A stretch of 64,000 nucleotides of DNA from Jacaranda mimosifolia (taxonomy: Eukaryota > Streptophyta > Magnoliopsida > Lamiales > Bignoniaceae): positions 2,761,001 to 2,825,000 of the forward strand of contig CM032127.1 in the NCBI GenBank assembly GCA_018894105.1, given 5' to 3'. A program made the position numbers and the translations under genes. Each line of letters starts with the position of its first letter. Within the stretch, counting starts at the first letter, position 1. A model generated the notes under the pieces. It made no database searches and was not told where the DNA came from. It saw only the letters and a program-made list of their open reading frames with translations. Positions 61,460 through 64,000 of this stretch are shown piece by piece.

Positions 61460-64000
61460 ATCCAAAATGCTTCAACTCTTTGATCAAGTTCAGCTTTTAA
61501 TCCAGAATATGAGACATTAAGGCTTATGCTCATAAGTGGAGGAAGATGAAAGAAAGATCAAGAGAGAGATAGAGTGAGAAGTCGGTGGTTAGGTGGGGCA
61601 AGAGGATGACTTTGTTGTGTTGTGTCCTTAAGACATAAATATGTACCTTAACTTTGTGAAATCATCGGTCTTGAAGCTCTCAAATTGTGTCAATAAGATT
61701 TCGGGAGCAAAGATCTACAGTTTGGAAAGGGGGACCAATTTAATTGTATTAAGAAAGACTTGGATAAGATGATGGTGATAACATTGGATTTGGATTTTGA
61801 TGCCACTGTGTTATCAATATATGTCTCAGTGATGCATAACCTAAGTCATGGTCTTACAGTTTGCTTGATTATATTTCATCACTTGCTGGAGGAAAAAAAT
61901 GTCCGTCTGTTGTTTACTTGCCAGATTTGAACCTGAGTTTTGTTGACATAAGATACTCATATATTTGCTCTCTTTTTTTCCTTTTTATTTTTTTTATCCA
62001 TTACTTAGCTGAAAATTGTTCTATGACATTTGTACATGTTAAACCTATGGTTTAATACTTAGATTTGCTGGTTGAGACTTGAGAGCGAACGCATCTATAG
62101 AATGAAAGGATGAATGGATAAATCTTGTATTGAAAGACTTATGCTATGTTTGGACTTTATTTTGGTGAGGTAAAGTAGAATAATTTTTTTTAAAAAAATC
62201 AGAAAATACAGCATAATTATTTTCAGTGTGATATATATATATATATATATATATAATATTCTTCTTTGCATTTAAGGATGAGAAATTAAAGACCTAATAC
62301 ATGTAACTTTTTTCTGGAATTATTAATGGAAAAAGGTAAAAGATTTCCTTGCTATTGTTGATTTGTGTTTGATTGTTTGAAATTCACTCCAATGACACAA
62401 CTTATACTCATGAAATATATATATATATGTATAAATATACACATATACACACACATACATGCTACTTCTGAATTCCGAACTTCAAACAATTTGATCAAGG
62501 ATCAGTGCACAAAAATTTAGGGACATTTTTTCAAATTGCTCTTCATTTTTGAGCTTGCCTTTGGTTTCCACCAGAAATTGCAATCAGAATGTGAATACGA
62601 TATGTCTACTCTTTAAATGCGTAGTTCAGAGAATTATACGATGTGTCTCTATTCTTTGAACGCGTATTTTGAAAAATTTAATTCGAGTAATTCAAGTGAT
62701 TCTGCCCACTTTTGAGCTATTTATGATTGCACTTATAGTGTTTGGATTTGAATGCTGCATTATCATGTGCGATGGTTCATTTTGCATTACCTTGGTAGTG
62801 ATTTTACTAATTCACCCTTAAAATATATTATTGCATAGTAATAGTAAATTAATAATTCAAATTATTCACATCACATTCTTTTTCTTTTTTAAAATTTCAA
62901 GAATGAAATTTATAATAATTTTCAACTACTTTTTCCCCTTTTTTTTGTGAAACTTGACTGGTGACATGAACTTTAACTATGCAAAAGTGCAACACTGCAT
63001 AAGAATATGGATAGAGTATAGATTAGGTGATTATTATTATCATATAAATTATAAAGAGATTGATATTAAAACAAGACCATCAAATGATTAATTTCACATG
63101 CTAAACTTCACTTTTTTCTCAAACAAATTGCAAAAACCTTAAGACTGCAAAAAGTAGCAGAAAGTACGCTCCCACTAATGGTTCTTGAATTCTACTTATA
63201 TATATATATAGATACATATGTGTTTGTGTGTATATATATATTCAGTTAAAATTACAAATATTATAACTCAGAATACTGTTGGACCGATCAATCCGATCCG
63301 ATTTTCAAAACATGGATTGCAAGTATTCTATTTGTTTGCTGGGCAGGCAGCCGATATATAAATCATTAGAGCAACTCCACCTTTTCTCCCAAGCTACAAA
63401 GAGAAATGATGACACTTTGTTGGGGCTACAAAAAAAAAAAAAAAAAGGATTGCTTCATATCTATACAAGCACCAGATGCTCTAAACAAGTGCCTTTTTTA
63501 TTATTTTTATTTTATGTATGTTTAGTAACTCAAAATTGGAGACTTGGGTTTCATTTTGAGTTAGAAAACTAATTTTAGTTATAATTATCTTATCACGCGT
63601 AAATTTATTTAAATTTTATTTTTCAATGAAGAAAAATCATATGTTATTAAGCGACGAATTGGACACTAACACCTATGCCTGTATATTAATTATTATTTTT
63701 CATTCACAAAACTGCAAAATAAGAAGTGCTACTCTCTTATCAGGAGTGCTACTAAATTTATAGAAAAGTTTAAATAAGGATGTTATTTCAAGTATTTCAT
63801 TAAAGTAAAGAAAATTATAAGTTCTGGAAAAAAAAAAAAAAAACTACTTTTATTTATTTTCTAGATATTGCATCAAAAAACACCTCAAGTTAATACAAAA
63901 TCATGTATTTATTTCCCCAAAATGTGAAAACATAAAATGGTAGAGAAATGAAGACACTTACTATAGTAAACTTCAATTGAATTTTCTAAATTTCCTTGTG
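61460..64000. other. Intergenic to the window end
   Basis: The first few hundred bases are likely the CCDC25-like 3' UTR. The rest is AT-rich with (AT)n tracts (62231-62255, 62418-62430, 63198-63215) and homopolymers. The ORFs at 61861-62055 and 63279-63572 show no domain and include poly-K or poly-F tracts, so no gene is called. Confidence 0.6.

Overview
The window is nuclear DNA from a flowering plant, most likely a dicot. It is AT-rich and low in gene density. It carries short GT-AG introns, a plant-type cytosolic tRNA-Phe gene, plant-specific families (YUCCA, OVATE, plastid rhomboid, PPR) and many small DNA transposons and SINE-like insertions. All gene models below were built by hand from splice sites, frame continuity and recognisable protein motifs; no database search was run.

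Layout. 1-705: last two exons of a YUCCA flavin monooxygenase (auxin synthesis). 7683-14026: a complete but dead Ty1-copia LTR retrotransposon with a perfect 5-bp target-site duplication. 19248-19320 (-): tRNA-Phe(GAA). 21906-23000 (-): intronless OVATE-family protein. 29999-31427: promoter and all four exons of a ribosomal protein eL37 (RPL37) gene, broken by several lesions; this is the most informative object in the window. 32667-35198 (-): EngB/YihA-type GTPase, 4 exons, 317 aa. 36359-37718 (+): PPR protein, 2 exons, 426 aa. 38463-40734 (-): plastid rhomboid of the RBL11 type, 7 exons, 282 aa. 41100-53164: a 12-kb gene-free stretch holding only repeats. 53165-56859 (+): TauE/SafE family membrane protein, 12 exons, 477 aa. 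59020-61459 (+): CCDC25-like NFACT-R protein, 6 exons, 215 aa, one intron with a GC donor. 61460-64000: no gene seen.

The genes are single, independently transcribed housekeeping or developmental genes. There is no operon or obvious cluster. ENGB and the PPR gene are divergent, sharing about 1.16 kb in which a MITE sits; the PPR gene and RBL11 are convergent. Several products (ENGB, RBL11 and probably the PPR protein) are likely targeted to organelles.

The intergenic space is largely decayed transposon. There are five hAT-type MITEs with TAGGG/TAGGC-like ends and 8-bp duplications, at least seven Tourist/Harbinger-like MITEs flanked by TTA or TAA, tRNA-derived SINEs (one with a 13-bp duplication), nested insertions, a tandem 370-bp duplication and microsatellites. 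I found no CRISPR array, no prokaryotic-type system and no clearly undescribed biochemical system. The best leads are the eL37 pseudogene with its promoter still present, an orphan cluster of TGGGCY promoter motifs, and a small GC-rich retroposed insert near 1.7 kb.
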